From Tetracentron sinense (taxonomy: Eukaryota; Streptophyta; Magnoliopsida; Trochodendrales; Trochodendraceae), in NCBI GenBank assembly GCA_015143295.1, contig CM026565.1:17246548-17310547 (forward strand): a stretch of DNA of 64,000 nucleotides, given 5' to 3'. This document shows positions 54,362 to 64,000 of this stretch, one piece after another. The notes below the pieces were generated by a model, which worked only from the letters and a program-made list of their open reading frames with translations, did not search any database and was not told where the DNA came from. How positions within the stretch are numbered: the stretch's first letter is position 1; the number at the start of each line of letters is the position of its first letter. Both the position numbers and the translations under genes were made by a program.

Positions 54362-55021
54362 ATGAGATGCTTTGAAGTATTAATTACTGTTGAGTCAAAC
54401 TTTCTGGATGATCCTCCTAACTCATGGTGCGTGAATTCTGGATCCACTATACTTGTTTGCAATTGTTTGCGGGGGTTCAAGGAAACCAGAAAGCCAACCA
54501 AACATGAGCAGAAGTTTAAAGTTGGCTGGGGTGCAAATGTTGCAGTGAAGTCAATCGGCTTGCTTACTCTTTATTTACCTAATGGAAAGACATTAATTTT
54601 TGAAAACTGCTTTTATGTGTTTTCTGCACATCGTAATTTGATTTCAGTATCTAGACTTTTATTTTGTGGATTCTCTATCAATTTTAATTCAATTGTTGAA
54701 ATTAAGAAAGATGGAATGGTCTTGATTACTGGCAATCTTATTAATGGTCTTTATTTAATATTTCCTTTGGTAAATAATGAATGTCTGCAAAATGACAACG
54801 CCTCATCATCTAGAATGTCTGGAATGAAGAGACATTGCATAGAGTCTACTTATCTTTGGCATAAGAGACTTGGTCACATTAATCTTGATAGGATCAACGG
54901 GTTGGTAATAGATGGTCCCCTTGACTTTCACAAGGTAGAACTACTCCCTACTTGCGAGTCTTGTCTCGAAGGGAAGATGACTAAGAAACCTTACCCTAAA
55001 AAGGTTTGAAGAGTCGAATAA
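54362..55021 (+). pseudogene. Copia copy 2: protease and pre-integrase
   Basis: An open frame of 215 codons gives CVNSGSTILVCN, where the catalytic Asp is Asn (GAT to AAT), so the protease is inactive. Then come NLISVSRLLF, LWHKRLGHINLDRI and CESCLEGKMTKKPYPKKV, and stops including TAA at 55019 shared with copy 1. Confidence 0.85.
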
Positions 55022-55679
55022 AAGTTGAGACTCATACATAGTGATGAATGTGGTCCATTTAACATTGTTGCACGAGGGCAATGCCGGTATCTATTCACAT
55101 TTACTGATGACTATTCTAGATATGGATATGTCTACTTGATGCAACAAAAATCTGACACCTTTGAAAAGTTCAAGGAATTCAGATTAGAAGTTGAGAATCA
55201 AACAGACCAATCCATAAAGACACTTCGATTAGATCGAGGTGGTGAATACCTCACCAACGAGTTTATGGATTACTTAAGGGATAATGGGATTATCTCGCAA
55301 TGGTCAAGTCCTGCCTCACCTCAAAAAAATTGTTTCTGAAAGAAAAAACCGAACCTTATTAGATATGGTTCGCTCTATGATGAGCCATGCCGATGTACCT
55401 TCCTATCTTTGGGTGTATGCTTTACAAACTACCGTTTATATTCTGAACCGGGTTCCTTCTATGTTTATACCGGTTACACCCTATAAATTGTGGACTGATC
55501 GAAAACCTAGTTTACAACATCTAAGGGTATGGGGTTGTCCTGCGCATGTTCGCAAACTCGAACCCACTAAGTTAGAATCTATAACAGAAAAATGGAACTT
55601 TGTAGGGTATCCAAAAGAAACTAAGGGTTTCTATTTCTACTACAAGATAGACCAAACAATGGTTGTTAGGCATCATGCC
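55022..55679 (+). pseudogene. Copia copy 2: integrase
   Basis: LIHSDECGPFNIV, FTFTDDYSRYGYVYLMQQ, TLRLDRGGEYLTNEFMDYL and, after a small frame change near 55335, [20 protein letters not shown]. The D,D,E signature can be traced. The gene is cut at 55680 by a MITE. Confidence 0.85.
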
Positions 55680-56321
55680 CTTAGTAACCCAAACCGTGGG
55701 TATAGACCAAACTGCGCTCCAACGGTTTGAGAGCGGATTCGTCCCGAGATCACGATTTCAGAAACTGTGGAGCGCAGTTTCACGTGGGTGGTGAGCGGTT
55801 TCTTCCAAGTTTACAAAAAAAAAAAAAAACTTCAAATAACAACAAAAAGACTTAAGAGTCTTTTGAACTATTTTCATGTCTGTACAATGGTACAAGTAAC
55901 ATCAGTCATTAATTTTTGTGTCAGTCCTTGTCTTTTCTCATTATCATTCTTTTAATTTATTTATTTTTAATATTCTTTTACTTTTTATCTTTAAATGAGG
56001 CCGGATGTTACTACCACCTGTGATTGAACTCTTCCAACCTGGTAGAGTTCAATTGAGAGTTCAATTGCACCCGAATGTATACACCTAGTAGAGTTCAATT
56101 GAGAGTTCAATTGCACCCAAATGTATACACCTGTTTCTTTTAACTACTTTTAATTATGATTAAAAATTATTAATTTTAAGTATTTAATAATATAAACTTA
56201 ATTTCTAAAAAATATTAAAATATTATTTATATATATGTCGACGCTCCGGAGGCGCTCTCGACCCTATCCTAAATTGAAATTTGGCGCTCTCGCGCTCCCG
56301 CTCGGCGCTCTGGTTACTTAG
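55680..56321. mobile_element. Non-autonomous hAT-type element, 642 bp
   Basis: It is flanked by ATCATGCC (55672-55679 and 56322-56329), an 8-bp duplication; copy 1 has the empty site at about 49929. The termini are CTTAGTAACCC and GGTTACTTAG (imperfect TIR CTWAGTAACC). Subterminal GGAGCGCAG/GCGCTC words occur at both ends. No coding capacity. The middle carries a 48-bp tandem duplication (56044-56140). Confidence 0.85.
56044..56140 (+). repeat. Tandem duplication inside hAT-type MITE
   Basis: Two copies of a ~48-bp unit built around GAGAGTTCAATTGCACCC and AATGTATACACCT. The unit resembles the module in the Helitrons at 10726-10890. Confidence 0.8.
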
Positions 56322-56329
56322 ATCATGCC

Positions 56330-57212
56330 ACTTTCTTGAAGGAAGAAATAGATTTTCTTAAGAAGGTTGAATTTCATGAGATGAAAGACAACACAGCCAG
56401 TGTCCAAGATGAACCTAATCCTTCTACTATTGATTCTTCTAATTCTGTTCCACTAAGAAGGTCTGAAAGAGTTTCTAGATCACCAAATAGACTTCAGTAT
56501 TACAATAATGAGGTTTATCTAGTTACCCTTGATGATGAGGATACAAATCCTAATACTTATCAAGAAGCTACATTAGATGTAGATGCAACTCAATGGAATA
56601 AAGCTATGAATGCTGAAATAGATTCCATGTATGACAACGGCGTCTGGACTTTAGTAGATCCACCAGATGGTATAAGGCTAATTGGATGCAAATGGATTTA
56701 CAAAAGGAAGAAGGGTGCCGATGGTAACGTGGAGACCTATAAAGCTAGACTTGTTGTAAAAGGTTACACTCAAATTCAAGGAGTTGATTATGAGGATACC
56801 TTTTCACATGTTGCTATGTCCAAATCCATCAAGATATTGCTGGCTATAGCTGCACACCATGACTATGAGATATGACAAATGGATGTCAAAAATACTTAGT
56901 GGAATGTTAGATGAAGACATCTATATGAAGCAACATGAGGGCTTCATTGCTCCTAACCAGGAGAACATGGTATACAAGCTCAACAAGTCGATATATGGTT
57001 TGAAACAAGCTTCCAGAAGCTGGAACTAGAGATTTGATCTTTCGATCAAAGAATTTGGATTCCAAAAGAATTTAGAGGTCTCTTGTATATACAAGAAGGA
57101 CAGTGGGAGAGCGGTAGTATTCCTAATTCTTTATGTAGATGACATCCTACTCATTGGGAATGATGTAGGGATGTTGTCATAAGTCAAAATTTGGTTTTCC
57201 CAGTATTTTTCA
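56330..57212 (+). pseudogene. Copia copy 2: reverse transcriptase
   Basis: PLRRSERVSRSPNRLQYY, then RT from NGVWTLVDPPDGIRLIGCKW and YKARLVVKGYTQIQGVDYED, up to a TGA at 56873 shared with copy 1. A small deletion at about 56890 removes part of the MDVKTTFLNG block present in copy 1. YGLKQASRSWN-stop-RFDLS and LYVDDILLIGND (about 57130-57165) follow, then TAA at 57180. Confidence 0.86.
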
Positions 57213-57804
57213 ATGAAAGACTTGGGAGAGGCATCCTATATTCTCGGAATAAAGATTCTAAGAGATAGGAAATGCCGAATGTTGGGATTGAGCCAAACTT
57301 CCTACATAGACAATATTTTATCTAGGTACAATATGAGTGATTGTAAGACAACTCTCATTCCTTTTAGACATGGTGTCACTTTGTCTAAAAAGATGGCCCC
57401 TACATCAGCTGATGAGATCGAGCAGAGGAAGAGGTGCCTTATGCTTCGACAGTTGGGAGCCTCATGTATGCTATGTTATGTATTAGACTGGATATCTGTC
57501 ATGCAGTGGGAGTTGTTAGTCGGTTCCAAAGCAATCCAAGTATCAGATAATTGGACTGCTATGAAGCACATGATGAAGTACCTGAAAAGGACTGGGGATT
57601 ATGTGCTTACTTTTCACTTCGAAGAAGTATCTTCTTATTAATGAGGTTATTGAGAAGCAAGACATCTTTGTTACAAGGATCAGGTCTCAACTTAATGTTG
57701 CTGACCCAATGACTAAAGCTTTATCAGATAAAGTATTTGTAACACATTTAGATAGTATGAGATTGAAATCTATGACGCATGGACTTTTAGGGCAAGTGGG
57801 AGAT
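57213..57804 (+). pseudogene. Copia copy 2: RT end and deleted RNase H
   Basis: MKDLGEASYILGIKILRD and SQTSYIDNILSRYNM continue RT. After a frameshift the frame degrades, and RNase H shows the same deletion junction (about 57629) as copy 1, with SQLNVADPMTKALSDKVFVT at the end. The polypurine tract AAGTGGGAGAT precedes LTR 2. Confidence 0.82.
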
Positions 57805-60011
57805 TATTAGACATGATGCCTAGAAAAGTCATTTAGATTGTAAGATTCTTATTAATTTGATTAATAGAGACTTCTTCTTTATCTATTATGTATTCATTAT
57901 GGGTAATTGACCATAATCATGAGATGATCTATACGATATGAGATATCGATGAAGGTCCTTAGGATATATTGTAGGAAAGTTATGTGATTGGATTATCATA
58001 GACAGATATAACTTTCCAATTCCTTATACCTTATATAGTCACAACTATGGGTGAAGCTGGGCATTTCACTTATATGGCTGCCACTATGCTAAGATGTTCA
58101 CAATAGTTGAGATGTAGTTTTATCTCAAACTATTGTAGTGGAGACTACACTTCAACATATGGGTGCTTAAATGTACATTGATTGATTGCATTCAATGAGA
58201 GACCTCATGCATAAACATACTATCAGATAGTTGGCCTCTTATTCACATTGAACAGTTTCAATAATCCTTAGATCTGCTGAGTTTATTTATAATTAAACAT
58301 TAATCTGGCTGTTTTGATTCCACCAAAGTAATCTCTACCTTAGGGATTATGATACAGTGACAGTTGGATAGTCAGAAAGCTGTTCGAGTCATAATGAATT
58401 TCAAACAAGAAATCCATACTCATTAATTTAAGAGATTATCCTAGTTCCGAGTAAGACAGTCGATTATGCTTAAATCTTGCGCTGGTGATTTTAAAACAAA
58501 ACAAGTTTGAAATATATTTTATTTAAAATATATTATACTTATAAAAATATTTTTTCTTAAAATATTTTACATGAGAAAATGTTTCTCATGGCTTAATCAG
58601 AAGTCTTGGAAACCCAGATGATGTGTAATGGGCTATGAGTTAGATAATATAAATAATCTCGAAGGCCCATTAGAGATAATGTAATTGGAAGGATCAATTG
58701 AATTAAAAAGTTAATGTGGCGGGATTCGTATTGGTTAATGTTCATACACTGGGATTCAATTGCAACATGGATATCTCACGTCACTTGCAATTCCGATGTA
58801 ATTCCTGTTGAGGGTCATTGGGATATCATTGGGTAATCCAGGGTAAGAATGTCCTAGAGCAATCTATGGAGATGCTCACATAAGAAATACAAGCTCAATC
58901 AATTGATTAAATGTTAATCAATTATTTAAAAAATGATTAAATGTTAATAATTGATTAAATAGATTAAAAGTTAATCTATGGTTTAAATTAATTGTTAATT
59001 TAAATTAGAGGATTATATTAGTAATTATTTAATCAACCTAATTAAAGGGGAAATGGGTTTAACCCATATCCATAAATCCATTAAGTATGGACCTTTAATA
59101 TTGGCCCAAACCCATGAATAGGGCGCCCACTTTAGTTCTCCTAATTGGATTAGGATTTGGTTACTTGAATAATTATTGAATAAATACTCTTTTTTTTTAT
59201 GGAATTAAATTCCAATGTTTGGAATGCAAGTAGGATTAAGAAGAGTTATAATTGGATTACAACTTGGAGTCCATGACTCCCCTATAGCTCACGCCCCCCT
59301 AAGCTCACGCCCCCCTTGGAGGTTTCCTAATTGGAGTAGGACTTCTCCTTTTGGTTGGTTGTTGACTAATCCCTTTAATTAAGGAATCCCTTTTGGAAAA
59401 TGACTCTTTAATTAATAGAATTACTATAACTAAAGTAGTTATAGTTAAACTAGGATTTATTTAAATTAATAATAAGAGTTATTATTAATAAATAACTCAT
59501 AAAGGGATAAGTTGTAGTTTGAGTAGGATTTGGATTTGATCCAATCTATAAATACCCCAACACCCAAAACGTTCGAGGGAGGATTCTCATTAATTCTCCA
59601 GAATTTTTTCTCTCCCTCTCCTCCTCTGCAAACCGTGAACCCCTAGGAATTTTCGTGAGCTACAAGGGTTGCTTCAAGTTGGGTTTTTCAATTCAAGGGT
59701 TTTGAAGCCTAGGGTTTTGGGTGATAGAAAGTCTATACCATTACTCCATCTTCTTCTTCTTACTTCTTCTATTCCAAGTAGAGATTCTAAAGCTTCATGG
59801 GGATAGTGAAGAACAACGATCGAGCTTCGAGTATTTCTTCGAGAAATCTATACAAAGAGTTCTGACGGTTTGAGTTGATATTAGCTTAACCGGTGAACAT
59901 CATTCACCTAGGTAATATGACTAAAACGAGTAGATAATTTTAGTTGCTTTCTATGGTGTAAAGGTCATCGGGATCCAGTTTCCATATAAATTTTTATCCG
60001 GATCCCCTTCA
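57805..60011 (+). repeat. Copia LTR 2
   Basis: It starts TATTAGACATGATGCC (TGTTAG in LTR 1) and ends at about 60011 (CCCCTTCA), where Tat sequence resumes. A TATA box (TCTATAAATACC) lies at 59545-59554 with a CT-rich start region after it. Length is about 2.2 kb. Confidence 0.78.
59545..59554 (+). promoter_or_regulatory. TATA box of copia LTR 2
   Basis: TCTATAAATA in CCAATCTATAAATACCCC, about 460 bp before the LTR end. Confidence 0.65.
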
Positions 60012-61340
60012 ATCCCTACCAGAGAAACTCCCGAACAGCCTCATCCAAAGGCACATCAGCCTATCCCTATCATCATTCTTAACCCTGGACCTGCAACAGG
60101 CGGGGTTGAAGAGTATGATCCGTACAATGAGTAGCCCAAGGCCTCCCATGTCAATCAAAACAGGCCGTTAACTTCAGACCCTACTCTCTCTCTCAGAGAT
60201 CAGCACAAGGAGATCAAACAAATGAAAGAAGAAATGAGACAGATGAAAGGGGCATCTGCCAGTCTCTGTCTCTCATTGGAAGACCTGACTTTCTCATTCG
60301 GGGATGTTGTACCCCCAGGTTTTAAAGTACCAGACTTTGACAAGTACGATGACAAAGGCTATCCAAAGCAACACCTACAGTTATATCTGGGGGACATGCT
60401 TCAGTATAACAAGAACCAACCTCTGCTCATATAGTATTTCCAGAAAAGCCTGAAGGGAGAAGCCCTTACCTAGTGGATGTCGGTTGACAAGCAGCGAATC
60501 AAGACCTGACAAGATGCCATGGACAGTTTTGTGGAGCAGTTCTCTTTCAACCAAGAGCTTCGACCTCAGAGAAGCCAACTCGAGCAGATGAGCTAGCGTA
60601 ACAATGAGTCATTCTTTGAGTATGCCACCCGTTGGAGTGATATAGCTCCAAAAGTCTCTGCTCCTATCCCCAAAGAGGAGTTAGTAAACATATTCATGGG
60701 CACCTTGAAGAAGCCCTACTCCACTCTGATGGTGACACTACCAGTAGTAGACTTCGGCACCATTGTCAAAATCGGTGCCCGCATCGAGACAGCCATCCAG
60801 AGTAGAGCCATTCACTCCAGTTTAGGGCATGCTTCCCCTAGAACAACGATGACATCAGCCAGTAGAAATAGTGGTCTTAGGGACCAGAGAAGGAAAGAAG
60901 ATGTTCACATAGTGGCCTCCACAGCACCCATTAGATTGCCGGCTTCAGCTGCTCGATCTCAGCCGGCCCCCGGAAACACCCGGCCAGCTAAACAGAACCA
61001 GGGGTAAAATCATCTCCCCAGAAACTTTACCCCTCTTGCATATACTCTTAGCCATTTGCTAGATTTTCTGACCAAGTAGGGTCTTCTCACTCTAAGAGGT
61101 CCTACTCCTCACTTACCCCCAGACAAACAAAACAAAAACTACCATGTCGATCAGCACTGCGCCTTTCATCGAGGCCCAGGCCATGCTACCGACTATTACA
61201 TCGGCTTGAAGTGCGCTATCCAGGATCTTCTGGATGAGGGTAGGGTTGAATTGGTTCCTGACAATACGTGTATCAACCAAGCGCCACTATCCCCACATAA
61301 CAACCAAGTTAATTTTATTGAGTGGGAAGATGACATTATC
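60012..61340 (+). pseudogene. Tat element gag
   Basis: A frame from about 60150 gives LRDQHKEIKQMKEEMRQM, GFKVPDFDKYDDKGYPKQHL and MLQYNKNQPLLI. Through three TAG and one TGA codons it reaches FVEQFSFNQELRPQ, FFEYATRWSDIAPKV and LVNIFMGTLKKPYSTLM, the Tat-type gag core, and ends in QPAPGNTRPAKQN. A shifted frame adds VDQHCAFHRGPGHATDYY, in which the last zinc-knuckle Cys is Tyr, and IQDLLDEGRVELVP. All four stops fit C-to-T or G-to-A changes from Gln or Trp codons. Confidence 0.83.
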
Positions 61341-62000
61341 AGGCCTTCTTATCAGGCCTAATGTACCCGTAGTTGATGATGACATTATCAGGCCTTCTTA
61401 CTAGCGTCCTGTCATAATCCCCATTCCCAATCAAATATACAGACCATCCAGGCTCCATTACAGATCCCTGTCCTTGAACAGATTATCTACACTAACCCTT
61501 GCCCTTTAAATTGGCCCATGGCCCCAGCTCAAACCTCCACCTCCTCTACAGTCCCCATCTGGATCTTTTACGTCCTCTCTCCGTCTTTAAACCTCAACCA
61601 TGTACCCGCTCCTCGCTCTCTCATCCTTGAGAGTGAAAGTATTGTCAACCATACCCGATCTGGCCGAGTGTACCAACCTCCAAAGGCAGAGCTGAAAGGG
61701 AGCAGAGAAAGAGAAAGCAGGGGTGCCAGATCCAGAGAAAGAAGCAGTGGACTCAGTAGTCTTGCTGAAAATCTTGGAAAAGGCAGAAGAGTTCAACATT
61801 ACTCAATAGTTGAGCAAAGTTCCGGCACAGATCTCTATCTTGAGTCTTCTTCTAACTTTCGAGCATCACCAGAAGCAGCTGCTCCGGGTATTTAACGATG
61901 CCCATATAACACCAGACATTATGCCTGAAAAATTAGGGCATATGGTGGGGCAAATGCTTGAATAAAGAATTATCTCATTCACAGAGGAAGAAATACCGGA
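61341..62000 (+). other. Tat gag-protease linker
   Basis: No clear domain. One frame (61518-61895) reads PSLNLNHVPAPRSLILES and TRSGRVYQPPK, common in the region before the Tat protease. The 23-bp string GATGACATTATCAGGCCTTCTTA is duplicated at 61328 and 61378. Confidence 0.5.
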
Positions 62001-62520
62001 TAGCGACAGAGATCATACCCGAACTCTATCATCAGTGCTAATCGACAATGGCTCCAGCCTCAATGTCTGCACTCTGTCTATATTGCAAAGCCTGGGCCTA
62101 GATCTCAGTCAAGTAACCAAGAGACCTATGACAATTAGGGCTTTCGACAACTCTACCAGGCAGAACCTGAGTGATATTGACTTGACCATCAGGGTCAGAC
62201 CAGCTCAGTTCACTACAAACTTTCAAGTCGTAAATGTGTCTGCCTTATTCACTTTGCTCCTGGGAAGGCCGTGGATCCATGCAACCGGAGCCATTCCCTC
62301 CTCTCTCCATCAGAGAATCAAATTCATTCAGGATAACCATCTGGTCGTGATCCATTCCGAGGAGATGGATAGTTCCGTCGGGGACATTCAGGAGCTGGGG
62401 TAAGGTACAACCTTCATGACATACCAGTTCGAGCAAGTCAGTTCTATCGCCAGGGTAGAAGAGCAAAACAAGCAAGCAGTGCCGCAATTTTTCAAGATGA
62501 TGGTCAAAATAAACTACCAA
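62001..62520 (+). pseudogene. Tat element aspartic protease
   Basis: VLIDNGSSLNVCTLSILQSL carries the active-site region as DNGSS (normally D.GSS in this clade). It is followed by MTIRAFDNSTRQ and TLLLGRPWIHATGAIPSSLH, a signature of Tat/Athila proteases. The frame ends at TAA 62401. The next frame (62416-62679) gives FEQVSSIARVEEQ and MKKRYVPPRYTLPFGLGYKP, the usual spacer before RT. Confidence 0.85.
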
Positions 62521-63520
62521 CCAGGGTCAGGCCTGGGAGTCAGAAATCAGGGGATGAAGAAGAGATATGTCCCTCCTCGCTACACTCTACCATTTGGACT
62601 AGGGTACAAGCCCAAGTTTGAGGACTATCTCTCCAAACTCACCAAGAAAAGTAGCTGGTCGGCGAAACCAGAACCCTGACCGCACATCTCTGTAACCTTC
62701 CCGGTGGGAACCTTCAAGCCCTATTGAGATACACCTCTTGCACCAGTTGCCAGTACATCAAACCCCCAGCCCAGTGTTGAAACTTTAGGGATTCCAGATC
62801 TGAAAATATTCAGCATGACACAGATGTTCGACGAGCTGACTGTTAAAGATGCCGCAGAACTAGAAGAGCCAGTGGGAGAGCAGGTTTGCACCATCTCCAA
62901 CAGCGTCGAGGCATCATCCAGCGCTGACCACTGATCCATTGGTGGACCGAGGCACTCACCATCGAAGCCATTCAGGGTCGGGGCAAGCAGCCTATAGGGC
63001 TAGTTGGTTCGATCAAGCAATGACCAAAGCACCATTCTTCTCCTCCTTCTATCTCTCTCTTTACTCCCATTGCAAAATCCAAATATCAGGCCACTGTCAG
63101 CCCCTTTTTGTCGAGTCAGTTTTTTAACAGTCCACCTCTTTTATCAATCTAAAATCAGATGTTTTGACTCAAAAATCATGTTTTTTTTTAAAAAAACACA
63201 TTTCATATCGACTGATGATGAAATCACATGGAATCTTCCCCTGAAAGACCTAGTATCCTGAAGCCAACAAAAAAAAATATAAACATACTAAACTAAGCCA
63301 ATTGATTTGCTAGGAAATCATCTCTGATAAGGTTATCATTGAGACCCTCCTTGAACTTTCGAAAGTTGAGTACGACTTAGAACAGGAAGAGGAATCGCCT
63401 CAAGAGATTCTGGACCTCCTAGACCACAATGAAGGGATCCCACAGTTAAACATCGAGGACACTAAGACCGTAAACCTCGGATCTGAAGACAGTCCTCAGC
63501 TTGTCAGAATCGGCATAACC
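62521..63520 (+). other. Spacer between Tat protease and RT
   Basis: Mostly low-complexity spacer coding remnants. A stretch of T- and A-runs (63175-63300) has no coding sense; it may be a small insertion or intron-like segment, but I see no firm boundaries. Confidence 0.4.
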
Positions 63521-64000
63521 ATGAGCCCATAGCAGAGAACAGACATGATCAGCTTCCTAAAGAGTTACAGTGACGTCTTCGCCTGGTCATATGCAGACAT
63601 GCCCAGTCTGGACCTAGCATTGGTGGTACATAGACTGCCTCTGAATCCTAAAGTCAAACCAATTAAGCAGAAACTGAGACAGATGAGGCCTGAATGGTCA
63701 CAGAAAGTCAAGGAAGAGATAGAGAAGCAGATCAAAGTTGGCTTCCTAGTAGTAGCAACCTACCCTGAGTGGTTAGCCAACATGGTACCTACCAGTACTC
63801 AAGAAGGATGACAAGGTCCAAATGTGTATCGACTACCGCAATTTGAACTTGGCAAGCCCAAAGGACAACTTCCCTTTCCCATAGATCGACATACTGGTCG
63901 ACAATACTACAGGGCATGAGACGCTCTCATTCGCGGATGGTTTCTCTGGATACAACTAGATCAGAATGGCAGAAGAAGACATGGAGAAAACCTCATTCAT
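63521..64000 (+). pseudogene. Tat element reverse transcriptase, 5' part
   Basis: From 63545: FLKSYSDVFAWSYADMPSLD, VVHRLPLNPKVKPIKQKLRQ, EIEKQIKVGFLVVATYPEWL, the entry of gypsy RT. After a frameshift at about 63800 it reads KKDDKVQMCIDYRNLNLASP, KDNFPFP-stop-IDILVDN and LSFADGFSGYN. Window ends before the YVDD block. Confidence 0.86.

Larger units (their letters stand above)
48403..60011 (+). mobile_element. Two head-to-tail copia copies (truncated internal-LTR-internal-LTR)
   Basis: Copy 1 lacks its LTR and most of gag and starts abruptly at 48403 in the gag tail. It is followed by an LTR (51416-~53490), a second full internal region (53506-57804) and a second LTR (57805-~60011). The two internals are very similar and share many inactivating changes. 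The Tat gag resumes after 60011. The arrangement fits a recombination-derived tandem of one already defective element with its left part deleted. Confidence 0.85.
44182..64000 (+). mobile_element. Tat/Ogre-type Ty3/gypsy element (continues beyond window)
   Basis: The plus-strand order is 5' LTR (44182-45873), PBS, leader, ORF1 (46797-48250), a copia insertion (48403-60011), gag, PR and the start of RT, cut by the window end. The extra ORF before gag and the PR signature LLGRPWIHATGAIPSSLHQ place it in the Tat/Ogre group. Every gene has stops. The 3' LTR is not seen, so the TSD is untested. Confidence 0.85.

Overview
The window is plant nuclear DNA, almost certainly from a dicot-type genome rich in LTR retrotransposons. 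The evidence is the mix of element types: a chromodomain-bearing Ty3/gypsy element of the Tekay/Del type, Tat/Ogre-type Ty3/gypsy elements with an extra 5' ORF, Ty1/copia elements primed by initiator tRNA-Met, a hAT transposon with a DUF659-type transposase, MITEs and small Helitrons. I see no intact host gene. The only candidate host coding sequence is a possible first exon with a TATA box at 9620-9825 (minus strand). The species cannot be told from this sequence. All large coding regions carry stops and frameshifts, so this is an old, nested repeat block.

Layout. 1-2856: two Tekay-like LTR remnants, ending at 1859 and 2856. 2857-3600: copia RT remnant (minus). 3601-4204 and 9234-9510: one gypsy RT/RNase H gene (minus), split by a Tat-type solo LTR (4205-9233, TSD GTCAT), which is itself split by a Tekay-type solo LTR (5618-8360, TSD GCTCA). 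9511-13506: candidate host exon and promoter, two small Helitrons and a pair of MITE-like units. 13507-35173: a copia element (plus). Its 5' LTR is split by a Tekay chromovirus (13896-29737, minus, TSD ATTAC), whose own 5' LTR is split by a hAT transposon (21786-28236). 35174-40866: remnant of a minus-strand Tat element with LTR, PPT, a tandem-repeat 3' UTR and a gag fragment but no pol. 40867-44181: Tat-type LTR fragment split by a Tekay-type solo LTR (41650-44002, TSD AGGCC). 44182-64000: a plus-strand Tat element (LTR, PBS, ORF1, gag, PR, start of RT, running off the window) interrupted at 48403-60011 by two head-to-tail copia copies. The second copy carries a hAT-type MITE (55680-56321, 8-bp TSD).

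Most interesting points. (1) In the Tekay element a 140-nt GT..AG segment sits exactly between gag and protease. Without splicing, gag stops seven codons after the donor. With splicing, gag is joined in frame to the PR-RT-RNase H-IN frame. (2) Five Tekay-family LTR copies, otherwise very different in sequence, share a small stem-loop followed by a mini-ORF encoding a PFDICxLxPW(I/V)EEEY peptide, about 220-305 bp from the LTR 3' end, with mostly synonymous differences in its core. (3) LTRs of two gypsy clades carry arrays of short palindromes roughly 70-290 bp upstream of a TATA box. (4) The 3' UTR of the minus Tat element is an array of about 20 26-bp hairpin units of two alternating types with compensatory stem changes.
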